Below are positions 34,137 through 45,791 of a stretch of 64,000 nt of DNA, one piece after another; the stretch's first letter is position 1, and the number at the start of each line of letters is the position of its first letter. Origin of the DNA: Sipunculus nudus (taxonomy: Eukaryota; Annelida; Sipuncula; Golfingiida; Sipunculidae); the NCBI GenBank assembly GCA_026874595.1, contig CM049307.1:79832643-79896642 (forward strand), given 5' to 3'. Position numbers and translations under genes: made by a program. Below the pieces are notes generated by a model. That model ran no database searches. It saw only the letters and a program-made list of their open reading frames with translations, and was not told the DNA's origin.

Positions 34137-36660
34137 AGTAAGAAGATTCGAGGTCTAGCGGTTACGATTTGTGCCCTGTTAACAGACAGACGCCTGGATG
34201 GCCGGACGGACGACGGACATAAGGTGATCCCTACAGCTCAGATGACTTTCAGTCAGCTGAGCTAAAAATTGAAAAAATACAGGTGGCGCCACCAGAATGC
34301 AGAAACTGATGAAACATTTCATGATCAATATCCATGCAAAGAATCATGGTGATCAATATAATAATTGTTCAGATACTTGAGCTTTTGTATCAAATTTTCC
34401 ATTATTCTGGGGGGTACTTCGGAGCCCCATAGCTCAGAGGTTATGGGTAACAGAGACCTAATTTCAAGTTTTTAAGGAAACTTTTCATGGGCCTCTCAGC
34501 ATGTCAAGAGAATAGATTCTAGGTCCAGTTGTTACGATTTGTGCCATGTTAACAGATGACCGCATCTTATGAGGTCTCAAAAATAGAGAAAAAAAATCGT
34601 AAAAATAAAAAAAATACAGGTGGCGCCACCATACTGCAGAAACTGATGACACATTCCATGATCAATATCCATGCAAAGAATCATGGTGATCACTGCAATA
34701 GTTGTTTAGATACTTGAGCTTTTGTATAAAATTGTCCATTATTCTGAGGGATACTTCAGATGACTTACAGTCAGCTGAGCTAAAAACACTTAATGGTTAA
34801 TGGTCAATATCCATGCAAAGAATCATGAAGATCTCCGTATTAGTTGTTCAGATACTTCAGCTTTTGTATCAAATTGTCCATTATTCTGAGGGATACTTCA
34901 GAGTCCTATAGCTTGAAGGATATGGGTAACAGAGACCTAATTTCAAGTTTCCACAGGCACTCTTCATGGGCCTCCTTGCATGACAAGAATGAAGTTTCTA
35001 GGTCCAGTTGTTGCAATTTGTACCCTCTTGATAGATAACATAGGTGGCGCCACCAGTCTGCAGGAACTGATGGAACATCTCATAATCAATATGTATGCCA
35101 AAAATCATGACCATCAGTGATGTAGTTATTGAGATATTGAAGTTTTTGTATGAAATTTTTGACTACTCTTGGGGGGGGGGGGGGGGTACTTTGGGGCCCC
35201 ATAGCTCCAAGGATATGGGTAACAGAGACCTAATTTCTGGTTTCCATGGAGACTTTTCATAGGTCTTCTAGTGTGATGAGAATGTAGATTCTAGGTCCAG
35301 TCGTTACTATTTGTGCCATGCTAACAGATGACAGCATCCTTAAAGGTCTCAAAAATAGAGGAAAAAATCGTAAAAAATCGAACGATACAGGTGGCGCCAC
35401 CAGCCTGCAGGAACAGATGACACATCTCATGATCAATAGTTATGCCACAAATCATGACCATCATTCAAGTAGTTAATGAGATATTGAAGTTTTTGTATGA
35501 AATTTTTTACTTTTCTTGGGGGTACTTTAGGGCTCCATAGCTCGAAGAATATGGGTAACAGAAACCTAATTTTGGTTTCCATGGAGACTTTTCATAGGTC
35601 TCTCAGTGTTATCTAGAATGAAGATTTTAGGTCCAGTCGTTATGATTTGTGCCACGTTAACAGATGACAGCATCCTTAAAGGTCTCAAAAATAGAGGAAA
35701 AAATCGTAAAAAATCAAACAATACAGGTGGCGCCACAAGTCTGCAGGAACTGATGGAACATTTCATAATCAATATGTATGCCAAAAATCATGACCATCAG
35801 TGATGTAGTTATTGAGATATTGAAGTTTTTGTATGAAACTTTGGACTACTCGTGGGGGGGGGGGGGGTACTTTGGGGCCCCATAGCTCGAAGGAAATGGT
35901 TAACAGAGACCTAATTTCTGGTTTCCAAGGATATTTTTCATGGACCTCTCAGTGTGTCAAGAATGAAGATTCTAGGTCCAGTCGTTACGATTTTTGCCAT
36001 GCTAACAGATGACAGCATCTTTAAAGGTCTCAAAAATAGAGGAAAAAATCGTAAAAAATCGAACGATACAGGTGGCGCCACCAGTCTGCAGTAAGTGATG
36101 GAACATATCATGATCAATATGTATGACAAAAATCATGACCATCAGTCAAGTATTTAATGAGATATTGAAGTTTTTGTTTGAAATTTTTTACTTTTCTGGG
36201 GGGTAGTTTGGGGCCCCATAGCTGGAAGGATATGGGTAACAGAGACCTAATTTCTGGTTTCCATGGAGACTTTTCATAGGTCTCTCAGTGTGTCGAGAAT
36301 GAAGATTCTAAATCCAGTCATTACGATTTGTGCCTTGTTAACAGATGTTCACATTTTTAAAGGTCTCAAAAATAGAGAAAAAAATTCGTAAAAAGTGGAA
36401 AAATACAGGTGGCGCCACCAGTCTTCAGGAACTGATGGAACCTCTCATGATCAATATGTATGCCAAAAATCATGACCATCAGTCAAGTAATTAATGAGAT
36501 ACTGAAGTTTTTGTATGAAATTTTGGACTTTTCTGGGGGGTACTTTGGGGCCCCATAGCTCGAAGGATATGGGTAACAGAGACCTAATTTCTGGTTTCCA
36601 AGGAGATTTTTCATGGACCTCCCATGATGTCACGTAAGAAGATTCCAGTTCTAGCGGTTA
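33370..36660 (+). repeat. Tandem array of about 340-bp units with GGTGGCGCCACC
   Basis: GGTGGCGCCAC(C) occurs near 33,424, 34,283, 34,620, 35,043, 35,391, 35,727, 36,070 and 36,410. The last five spacings after the first are about 337, then 423, 348, 336, 343 and 340. Units share ATGATCAATATGTATGCCA, a poly-G near GGGGTACTTTGGGGCCCC, ATATGGGTAACAGAGACC, TAGGTCCAGTCGTTACGA and AAAAATAGAGGAAAAAATCG. Units at 35.0-36.5 kb are the most alike. Short open frames here are by-products. Confidence 0.9.
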
Positions 36661-36662
36661 CG

Positions 36663-36780
36663 ATTTGTGCCTGGTTAACGGACAGACAGACGGACAGACA
36701 GACGGACGGACAGACAGACAGACAGACGGACAAAGAGTGATCGCTATAGCTCAGATGACTTTCAGTCAGCTGAGCTAAAA
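36663..36780 (+). repeat. (GACA)n/(GACG)n tract and terminal hairpin of the array
   Basis: A GGACAGACAGACGGACAG-type microsatellite (36,678-36,730) is followed by GATCGCTATAGCTCAG, the 12-bp hairpin stem and AAAAA, matching the end at 30,300. It marks the right boundary of the 340-bp array. Confidence 0.75.
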
Positions 36781-37089
36781 ATGATACGAGCTGGTTCGAC
36801 AATTACTTTAAGTTCCTAACAAGAAGAATTTAACGGAGGTGCCAACAGCATTCTAAAGTCGGTAATTCTATTGATTCACTGAAGTAACTGAAGAACAAGT
36901 CGGGCTAATCATCCGTCGCTCATCCTGCAGACCATGTATACTCAATTCTATTCCGACCTGGATGATTAAAGAACTTAGCTCAGCTTTAATCCACTTTCAT
37001 TACGTATTATAATTAAATTATTGGTAAAAGGAAATGTACAAAACCCCATGAAAATTGCACCCCACTTTTCAATATATATAGTTACGAAG

Positions 37090-37200
37090 AAAAATTGCTC
37101 AGGGTAAAACATTGTACCTATCCCGGTTTCGAACCAATAACAGTGGCGCACAAGCCGGCGTACCAACCGTTCGCAAAGCAAGCTTCACTAGTGAGACAGT
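37090..37200 (-). repeat. Possible tRNA-derived SINE fragment
   Basis: On the minus strand GGTTGGTACGCCGG resembles a pol III A box and GGTTCGAAACC a B box, about 35 bp apart. A cloverleaf cannot be completed (poor anticodon stem), so it is not a functional tRNA gene. Confidence 0.35.
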
Positions 37201-38530
37201 TCGGTCCGCTTTTTATGTCAACCCGTAAAACACCCCCTCTGACAGTAGGGGAGAGCAGGCAGGTTGTCACAGGACAGTAAGAAAGTGTCTCAGGACACCA
37301 GAGGACATCAATTTGTATCTTGTAGGACCCTGAAGTTGGTAAAAGTGTTACAAGTTTAGAAATTGAACATAGTTCATTAGTCACATTGAAACTATGATTA
37401 ACAAGTATAAGTTATAATTAATTATAGAAAGCTCTCGTAAAAGTGCATACCTCCGCCATCACCTGTTCTGTATCTTGGCCCTCAAAATTTAAATGAATGC
37501 CTACTTTTCATTGTACCATCAGGTAAAAGGCATTATTCTGTGACATTGGTTTCTTGGCTTTGAACAACTTTTTTTTTTTAATTTGCACCTACGCGGGGTG
37601 CAGTTCACGCTAATCAGGAATCTGTTTGTTTTTTTTGTTTTGTTTTGGTTTTCTTTCATACATATTGACACACTATACAGGCAGGAGGGCTGTTCTTGTG
37701 TGATCCGGTAATAAAATCATTGTTTGGCGGTTGTAGCGGTTGCCGCTCTCTTTGCCTGGGCTTGATAAATTTGCGTAATAATGTTGGGAAAGAGTGCGCG
37801 ACCATCGACGTTTTACCGGATCAATGCTACAGCTGAGGGATTAGTGAGTGTATGAATAATTGTGACGTAGGTGGTATTTTAAGAGTTGGAGAAGCCGGTG
37901 AATGAGACAAGAATTCTAAAAATTACACCTAATGAAGTTTTCAGCGATTTGAGATTTTATTCATCAGGAATTGTCATTCGAATTATGTACTTTGGCGTGT
38001 TAACATGAAGTAACTTGTAACAGTTTCGACCATCGTCCGTTGGCCGGATCTGCGGGGACTGGAGAGGGGGCGTGTCAGATCGACTAATCAAGACACGCTG
38101 TTTAAAAAATCAATAACTGACATTGTAATGCTTCTAGAAAGTAAACATAGTATTATGTGCGACATGCCGGCAATTTTACCTAAAATTGGCACTCATTTGA
38201 TGTAATGAAAATGTATTTGGTTTCTGTTTACTTTCTAGTAATGCATTATTGTACGAGTATTATTTTCTTTCTTCTTGGTTTTGTGAATAACTTTTATATG
38301 TGTGTGTACTGGTCGCGTATTGGTTGTACATTTCATTATATCACCAGCATTGCTTGCTACAGTCATGTGGCTTATAGACTACGGTAACCATTACGAATGG
38401 AGACCGTAGGTGTCGGGCTTCATCAAAGAGAGCCAAAGTGAGGGAGACTCAGTTCATGATTGCTCGAGGTATTCTGTGAACGAATGCACACACATACACG
38501 CACACCCTCACACACACACACACACACACA
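37201..38530. other. No gene recognised
   Basis: AT-rich intergenic DNA with T-runs near 37,570 and 37,630 and a (CA)n microsatellite at about 38,500-38,532 that abuts the following element. Confidence 0.5.
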
Positions 38531-39831
38531 CAGTGAAACCTGTCTAAAGCGGAAAGTCAAGTTACTCAATCATTTTGTCCTTAATAGTGAGGTGTCCTTA
38601 TTAGGCAGGTTGATCGTGGTTGATAACTAAGGGATTATAAATACAGACAACGAAAAGCTGCAAGAACGTGTTTATTGTTTATTATATCAGGTTTCATGTA
38701 CTTGTACAACATATTCATGCACACATTATGCATTCAATAGTCATATACAAACTATGATTATTTTTACTTATCTCATGTTGTATTCAATATGAGGAAAAGG
38801 GTCTATGAAATCATCCGTAAAAAAAATCATAAATTCTTCTGCAAGTTCGCGTACGCTCTTTTTCGCGGATTCACTCAGAGAAATAAGCTCGACTTTTTCA
38901 GATAGCGTAAGCGCCCCCTGAAGTATGTGTGGTGCAACCTGGGGGCATTGTTTAAACTATCCTGTTCAGGTGCCCCAATGCGATAATCTCAAAAATAATG
39001 ACCACGTTGATAATGCGAAGATTGTAATGGCTACGAGCCCGGGAACATTCTTTCTTTTACAGGTGAGTGTAGCTTTAGCATTAAATAAACTTTCTTAGAT
39101 GATGGTTGTTTGGTTTGATTTGCTTTAATGTTGATGGCACCCGAGATAAAACGAACCCCGAGGAGCTTGTGCACGGCGGCACGACACGCGTAACTACGGA
39201 GCGAGCACCTGGTTGACACTGAGCAGATCAGTTCGAGATATATTGAGCAAAACTAATTAATTTATATCAAACAGCCTGCTACAACAAAGTGGCTAGTTTA
39301 CAGTTAGATATTGCGTGGTGAAATCATGGACGCACGGGTAACGGCAGCCGTTTGATCATTTTAATGACCCCACGATTGAGCAAATAATATGCAGCTTCGC
39401 AACGTGTTAATGATCAACCGTGAAATAAAGTAACAGGATGTTTACCGCTTCATCCTTGCTGTGTTTATCCTGTGAGCACATCACACCGTGACATGAACAC
39501 CTACCTACACGCATAAAGGTAACAACTGGGGATTGCTCATTCCCCTTGTGTTCCAGTCCCGGGAACAACAGTAACAGTGGCCTTTGATGTTGTCCGGGGC
39601 GAGTGATCAATGTCCGCCGGAGATGGCGTATCGTGTCCGTATTTGTAAGGTTTACTCTCAGAATGTTAGTTTGAGTTAAAATCCGCTGTCCCTTGTCCGC
39701 AGTTGTGAGGTATCCGCCTTATAGAGGTTCCGCTTATACATAACAAATAGGAAATTTTGAAGGGACTTAACTATATTGTCCGTTATAGCCAGTAGTCCGC
39801 CTTGAGGTGTCCGTTAGACCAGTTTTCACTG
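38531..39831. mobile_element. Pogo/Tigger-like non-autonomous DNA transposon
   Basis: The left end CAGTGAAACCTGTCTAAAG mirrors the right end, whose complement starts CAGTGAAAACTGGTCTAACG. Subterminal GGTGTCC and TTCCGCTTATA blocks are also of the pogo/Tigger kind. It is 1.3 kb. No transposase motif is readable inside. A TA duplication is not clean because the left side joins a CA microsatellite. Confidence 0.65.
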
Positions 39832-39874
39832 TACATATATATTTACATATATAATAATATAATATATATATATG

Positions 39875-39913
<39 letters not shown>

Positions 39914-40746
39914 ATTTCTACAAATATTACCTCACTTCAGGGGTAACACTGACCATTTCTTGTTAAAATATTAAGCCAATCTTATGTGTAGAATGGGTAT
40001 TCTCATATGATTTTACGTCAGCTTGTACTAACATACATGGAACTTTCAATTTTTTACGTGAAAATGTCTTAATATCGTACGTATAACTCTAAACCGTTAT
40101 ACACTTTGAAACCAGAATAAACAAATTATTTGAGTTACCATGACAAGAAAACTTTTACTTTAAAATCAATAAAAGAATTAAAGAAAATCGTAAGTATATT
40201 TCAATTTTTTTATATGATTGATGATAATATACTGAATTTATTAAATATAAGTTTTCATTTTGGAAAGAAAAAAACTTATAAATTTTTCTGGGGGGGGGGG
40301 GGGGGGGGTTTCAAACGTTTCTATTCTTATAATATGAATATAAAAGTATTTTGCTATAAATATAAATTAGGGATTAAATATTAAGTGTGAATTCTATTTG
40401 TCACTACGAATAATTATAATTTGATATGTATTGGGGTCACAGTTTGAATGGGATTGAGTCATTGTAACGGTGCTGTGTTTTACAGAACATATCTCTTTAT
40501 AAAGTGCCCCTTGGCACTCTGTGTAGAAAGGGTTTATTGATATCTATTCTCTATAAAGAGCATATAAATCAAGCATTGGCGGATCCAGCCTCTTGGAAGG
40601 GGAGGGTCACGCCAAGGAAGACTGAAAGAAAACCAAAAAAGGGGGCCTCAGGTAATCAGGATCTGATGCCAGAAATGACATTTATACCAGTTGGAAATAG
40701 AGACTGTGCATACAGCACGGCCCGAATGGGGAAACTCTATGCTAAC
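39832..40746. other. AT-rich region with microsatellites
   Basis: (TA)n then (TG)n at 39,833-39,913, and a poly-G run at about 40,291-40,308. No gene recognised. Confidence 0.5.
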
Positions 40747-41025
40747 ACTGAAATCGACACGATGATTGGTATGCGTAGTGCACAAAATCGCTCCCGGCAG
40801 CGTGCGGACATGGACTACGCATACGGATTAAGGTGCATTTCCATAAATGGGTAGTCCGTATCCGTAGTCCGCAAAAATCGCTTTTCAGACTTTTTAACTG
40901 GGCCGTTTCCATTCATCCGCATGCGTAGTACGTATGCGTAGTCCGTATGCGAAGTCCGTATCCGCACGCTGCGAGGAGCGATTTTTGCGCACTACGCATA
41001 CCAATCATCGTGTCGATTTCACAGT
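40747..41025. mobile_element. Foldback element (MITE-like)
   Basis: Left arm ACTGAAATCGACACGATG mirrors right arm CATCGTGTCGATTTCACAGT. The arms extend about 90 bp through GGTATGCGTAGTGC and GCAGCGTGCGG. The centre repeats GTAGTCCGTA units. It is non-coding. Confidence 0.8.
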
Positions 41026-41067
41026 ATGGTAGGGGGATTTCCAACTTTCCACGTGACATTTTAATGA

Positions 41068-41440
41068 CACATGTACGGACTTTTTTTCGCAATGCCTGCA
41101 GATATTGGCCTGATTTTTTGGTGTGTGGGTAGATATTGACCATTTACAGATCGAGTTCGCGTTTCGTTCCAAATGACCTACTTTTGACAGTTTTACGTCT
41201 CCTTAACTTAGAAAATTTTATAAAGAATAGAGATTTTCAAGACAAGTGCACATGTACGGACTTTTTTTCGCAATGCCTGCAGATATTGGCCTGATTTTTG
41301 GTGTGTGGGCAGATATTGACCAGTTACAGATCGAGTTCGCGTTTCGTCCCTGTTGACCGACTATTCACCGTTTTATGGCTCCTGAACATAGGAAATTTCA
41401 TGAAAAATATAAATTTCCATGAAAAACGTACATGTACAGC
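41068..41440 (+). repeat. Tandem duplication, about 181-bp unit
   Basis: Two copies share ATGTACGGACTTTTTTTCGC, AATGCCTGCAGATATTGGCC, GGTGTGTGGG and CAGATCGAGTTCGCGTTTCG. A partial third copy begins near 41,430. Confidence 0.8.
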
Positions 41441-42020
41441 CGTTTTTAGCCCTCAGCTCATAGGCTGATGGGCTATTGTCGTCACCCAAGCTGTCTGTCT
41501 GTCCGTCCGTCTGTCTGCTCTTACATGAACTACAATGTGGGGTGGTTTAATAGTAGAGTATTAGCTTGTGGGTTTTTTTTTTTTTTTACATTGTGGGGAT
41601 GACCCCACAATGAAATGGCTTTCTAATGGTACAAAACAACATTTCGGGGCTTTTTAGACATATCCGGAAAAATGACCCCACAACGTTTTGTCTTATGTCT
41701 GAAAGCACTTTGTCGCGAAAAGTGTCTGTGTTGGACGTACTGGCCTTACGACATCGCCATCTGCAGGGAAACTGTGGAACTACAGCCATGAATCTCGTTA
41801 CTGCGTGACGTCACGCCCTGACAACCACCACTCGGAACACCTCGGTCGAATCCGTCGGCCGAGATGTTCCGAGTGCGACAAACACGTATTTTTGTTTGTT
41901 TTGTTTTTTATATTTTATGTTAATAATATCAATTAAAGCAATAATTTACAAAAGAATAATGATTTTGTATGTGTAAATCCTAGGAATAAATGCTAAAACA
42001 AAAAAGTTAGAAAAATTAGC
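41441..42020. other. Repeat-like sequence, no gene recognised
   Basis: TTTTTAGCCCTCAGCTCATAG followed by (GTCT)n and (GTCC)n at 41,448-41,520 looks like a left end of the hairpin-ended repeat family. A T-run is at 41,572-41,587. Confidence 0.4.
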
Positions 42021-42840
42021 CCTGTTCCGGCGTGACGTCAGACGCTTAATTTGGAAGTTACCCCGCGTTCTCGTTCGACGGATCGAGAAGCCGGGTTCCG
42101 AGGATCTAAAGATTGATGAAATATCAACGTATCAGCCAGTTACCAGAAACGGAAGGTAATGGATTACATTATTAATATTTTTTTCTGACGGAATGAAGCC
42201 CTCTCGATCATCATTTTGTCGCGCGACGGGTGAATGCCGCTTCAGATTTATAAATTTTACTCCGTTCCACTGTCTTTCAAATCTTTCGCTATATTTCTTT
42301 CAAATTTGTTTCCTTATCAAATAAAATTTAGTTGCCACAAGATGAATTGATTTGCAATATTAGCGAACCTAAATAATTATGCTATTTATTATATTCATTC
42401 ATTAATATGGCCCAGAAAGTCTGAAACCTTTTCTGTTGTTGCACTATAATAATATATATAATGAATCGGCTGCAAGTTTAAAGTTCCCAATATCTTTATC
42501 TATTGTAATTTAGGATTTAGTTTTGTGTTCAGATTTGATTTCAATAGGTGTCTCATCTTTTTGGTTTAAAATGTTTAACAAGAAAATGTTTGCAATTTTA
42601 AGTTATTTTTCTTTTTACATTTTTATTTGATTCTAATTTTTTTAAAGAGAGAATTCCATTTACTTTTTAACTAGAAGATAATGGTTACAATTTAAGTTTT
42701 ACAGTTTGGAGCCTGTTTCAGTTTATTTTAGATAATATTTTTTTCATTTTAATTCAAACATATTAACTTGAAGATATTGATGCAATTAATTAACCTGGCT
42801 GACGTTGTTCTGTGTTTTGATTTATCAACAGGTTACCATA

Positions 42841-43053
42841 ATGGACCTCCCTGCTGCTCTGGTTTTCTTTGATGACAGTCGTGTGTTGTCTTCCACCCTG
42901 TATTATTGTCAGCTGTTAAATATTGATGTTACAGATATAGTTTTATTTCATCATTATTGTTTGGTTGCTGACCAGTTTGATGATCTTCCATTAGTTCTTG
43001 GTTTTATTACTTCACATTTTGGATTCCACCCATATGTGATGACTAATTTGTAA
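42841..43053 (+). CDS. Possible small gene of unknown function (70 aa)
   Basis: ATGGACCTCC at 42841 has a good start context (ACCATAATGG) and follows an acceptor-like TTTATCAACAG at 42,821-42,831. A CG-richer stretch at about 42,030-42,155 that ends in a donor-like GGAAG|GTAATG could be an untranslated first exon. The product would be a short hydrophobic/aromatic protein. No family was recognised, and the frame could be chance. Confidence 0.2.
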   Translation: MDLPAALVFFDDSRVLSSTLYYCQLLNIDVTDIVLFHHYCLVADQFDDLPLVLGFITSHFGFHPYVMTNL

Positions 43054-43486
43054 AACCATAGGTAAATACTTGGTAATTTCACGGAAATTAACAAGTTTTT
43101 TTTGTGTTAAGAGTATTTCCAGAGGGTTTAATATGTAAAAAGTACCCCAGTGTGTCAGACATTTTAATGATTTGGTATATACCCAACTTGAAACAGGACT
43201 TAATTTTAATTTTCAGTTTTTAACTGAATTTAGACAAATTCTCCATTCTCAATGTCAGAGCTCATTATCAGAGCCCTATGGCTATGGAAAACATCAGCTT
43301 GGAAGCCTTCTTTGACCCAGTTAGTGTCTTGCTCTAATGTGCATTGTTGTCCCATTCAGCACACAGATAACTAGAAATGGCGCATTGAAACAGTATATGG
43401 GCTGGCCAGCTATAACACCCTGACAGATGTTTCAGCTCTCCAGGGATTACTGAAGAATCCCTTCACATCCACCACTTAACTCCCTG

Positions 43487-43647
43487 AGGCCTGTTGCAAT
43501 AACATTTTACTGGACTTAAGCCCAGTTGGGGGCCTAAGTACCATGATTACAATTGTGATGTCATAATGGTTACCATGGTGACACACAGATGCCCCTGGGC
43601 TTAAGTCACCTACATGACTTAAGTCACCTTATTGCAACACACCCCTG
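43487..43647. mobile_element. Short MITE
   Basis: The ends share GTTGCAATAA and its complement TTATTGCAAC, and inner blocks ACTTAAGCCCAG / CTGGGCTTAAGT pair. It is 160 bp and non-coding. The centre has CCATGGT palindromes. Confidence 0.6.
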
Positions 43648-44193
43648 GTATCTGTATCTTGTCATTTGCTAACAATTAAAAGTGCACAAGTCCTCCTTTA
43701 GCCTGGCCAAGAATACTGGTAACAATCAGAGTAGGTGCTGTGCACAGCTTTGCTAGGTGGCTGAATCTGCAGGTCATGTTTAATTCGATATCAACCTGCC
43801 CTGGGTGGATGATCATTATCATCAGGGTGGGATTATGATCTACCTTTGATGCAGATCATTACTGAATACTTGTACAAATCCCAAATAAAGTGATAGCCAG
43901 TGACCAGAGAATATGACAGCCAGTGGCCACTTGTAGTACATCATTTTGTTAAGTGTATCATAATTAATTGCTTCATATGTTAAATATTGTCAGACATAGA
44001 CCTTAAAACAGCATTATATTGACAAAATATAAAAGCACAGAATCATATTTACCAATTAATATAAGCATATTCAATTTCGAATCGACCTTATATTGCCTGT
44101 ATAACTCGTAAAATCCATAAAACCAGGGTTAACCTAGAAAAACCCACTGGGCTAGGCTTTATGCTTAAACCTGGGTTTTGCCCAACCTGGATG
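43648..44193. other. No gene; interspersed repeat before an insertion
   Basis: From about 43,960 the sequence resembles 1900-2200 (TATATTGCCT, GGGCT(A/G)GCTTTATGCTTAAACC, GACC/GCCCAACC). The same family resumes at 45,792 (CTTGATCAGTAGTT), as expected if the next element inserted into it. Confidence 0.5.
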
Positions 44194-44201
44194 CAGCTGA
44201 C

Positions 44202-45783
44202 GGTACCTGGAGATCTCGGACCTTTTACATCTCGGCCCACACGAAGTCGGACCACTTCAGATTGGACCATTACGATCTCGGACCACTGGGCCGACAATCT
44301 CGGACCTCTTTGTATCTGGCCACTACGATCTCGGACCACCTTGTGATCGGGCAACTATTATCTCGGACCAAAGTAACATATACATGTCCTGGCCGCCTAA
44401 ACTGTATATTCACTCCGAAAACATTTGACACACACAAGCACACACTCTTACACTTAATTTTTAATAGTTTGTGTGAAACGCATGACACCATATTCTAACT
44501 CAAAGGAAAATGACAAAGTTTATTAGAATTTATTAAATATAAACAATATTAAAAGAGGTATGAAAACCGAAATATGAAATTTGTGATAAACTACGTAAAC
44601 CAAAAATGAACAAGTGAGCATGTGTGAATCAAAGAATCAGAACTGGTGTATCGCTGTTACATATCTATACTATTAAACTACTGTACTTGATAACATTAAA
44701 GAGTGAAAACAGTTGTAGTTTAGATATATACATATAAAACAAATTCAAAAGTGGGAATTGACACCAAATTAAACTCAAAGAGCTAAAAAGTTTATTAGAA
44801 TTTCGTATGTATACAATATAAAAACGTGATTCAATCTTTCTCTAATTCAATCTTTCATTCATTTTGACTATCAATCAGTCATTTTTTTTTTTCATTCAAA
44901 CTGTCAATAATTCAACCTTTCTTACTTTCATTCATTCTTTCCTTCCTTCATTCAATCTTTTATTTATTTTGTCTGTCTATCATTCAATATCTCTTTCATT
45001 AATTCATTCAATCCTTCGTTCATTAAAATTTTGTTTCATTCATTCTTTCTTTCATTCAATCATTTATTTAGTCTCATTCAAACTTTCATTCATTTTGTCT
45101 TACATTCAATCTTTCTTTCATTCAATCTGTCTATCATTCATTCTATCCTTCCTTCATTCCTTCAATCTTTCTTTCATTATTTTTTTCATTAATCTTTCTT
45201 TCATTCATTCTTTCCTTCCTTCATTCAATCTTTCATTTATTTTGTCTGCCTATCATCCATTCATTCATTTATTCATTCATTCATTCAATATTTTTTTCAT
45301 TAAATCTTTTTTTCGTTCATTCTTTCATTCATTCATTCATTCATTCATTCAATCCTTCTCTCATTCATTCTTTCGTGCATTTAATATTACATTCATTCTG
45401 TCTTTCTTTCATTCTTTATCACACACACTCGTATACTTTAATACACGATCAAATGCACAAATTAAGAATTATTTATAAATTAGTATTAAGACGATATGTA
45501 GCGAATGATTAATGATAGAGAGAATGATAAAGAGAGAGAGGCAACATGCAGTTATGCGTGGAGTAATAATGTTTTAATAATTAGCTTTAACATCCTTTGA
45601 AGACGGAACATGTCACATTTGACAACGACAACGAGTCTAATCGAAGTCTGTACGGGTTCGATATAGTGGTCCGAGATGGTACAAAATGAGGTCCGAGATC
45701 GTCGGCGGGGTGGTCCGAGATTGTACTAAGTGGTCCGACTTCGTGTGGGTCGAGATGTAAAAGGTCCATGATCTCCAGAAAGC
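44202..45783. mobile_element. 1.6-kb inverted-repeat DNA element with 8-bp target duplication
   Basis: The direct repeat CAGCTGAC flanks it (44,194-44,201 and 45,784-45,791). Inverted arms of about 170 bp contain TGGAGATC, GGACCTTTTACATCTCG, CCCACACGAAGTCGGACCAC and repeated TCTCGGACCAC. The core is largely a (TTCA)n/(TTTC)n microsatellite at 44,860-45,415. An 8-bp duplication fits hAT, P or Merlin-type transposases, and the superfamily is unresolved. No transposase is encoded. Confidence 0.8.
44860..45415 (+). repeat. Degenerate (TTCA)n/(TTTC)n microsatellite
   Basis: About 550 bp of imperfect CATTCATT and CTTTCATT units. It gives an open frame of about 200 codons made of Ser-Phe-Ile-His repeats, which is an artefact of the repeat. 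Confidence 0.9.
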
Positions 45784-45791
45784 CAGCTGAC

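Noticed and set aside
33171-36129. Several 60-70 codon frames in the 340-bp array
   Set aside because: They recur with the repeat period on both strands and follow repeat sequence, not codon constraint.
36663-36740. CRISPR-like or minisatellite array
   Set aside because: It is a simple (GACA)/(GACG) microsatellite with no spacers, in a eukaryotic context.
37120-37190. Functional tRNA gene on the minus strand
   Set aside because: A and B box-like sequences exist, but the anticodon stem and acceptor stem do not pair; kept only as a possible SINE fragment.
44864-45478. Open frame of about 200 codons rich in Ser, Phe, Ile and His
   Set aside because: It is the translation of the (TTCA)n/(TTTC)n microsatellite, with no non-repetitive coding signal.
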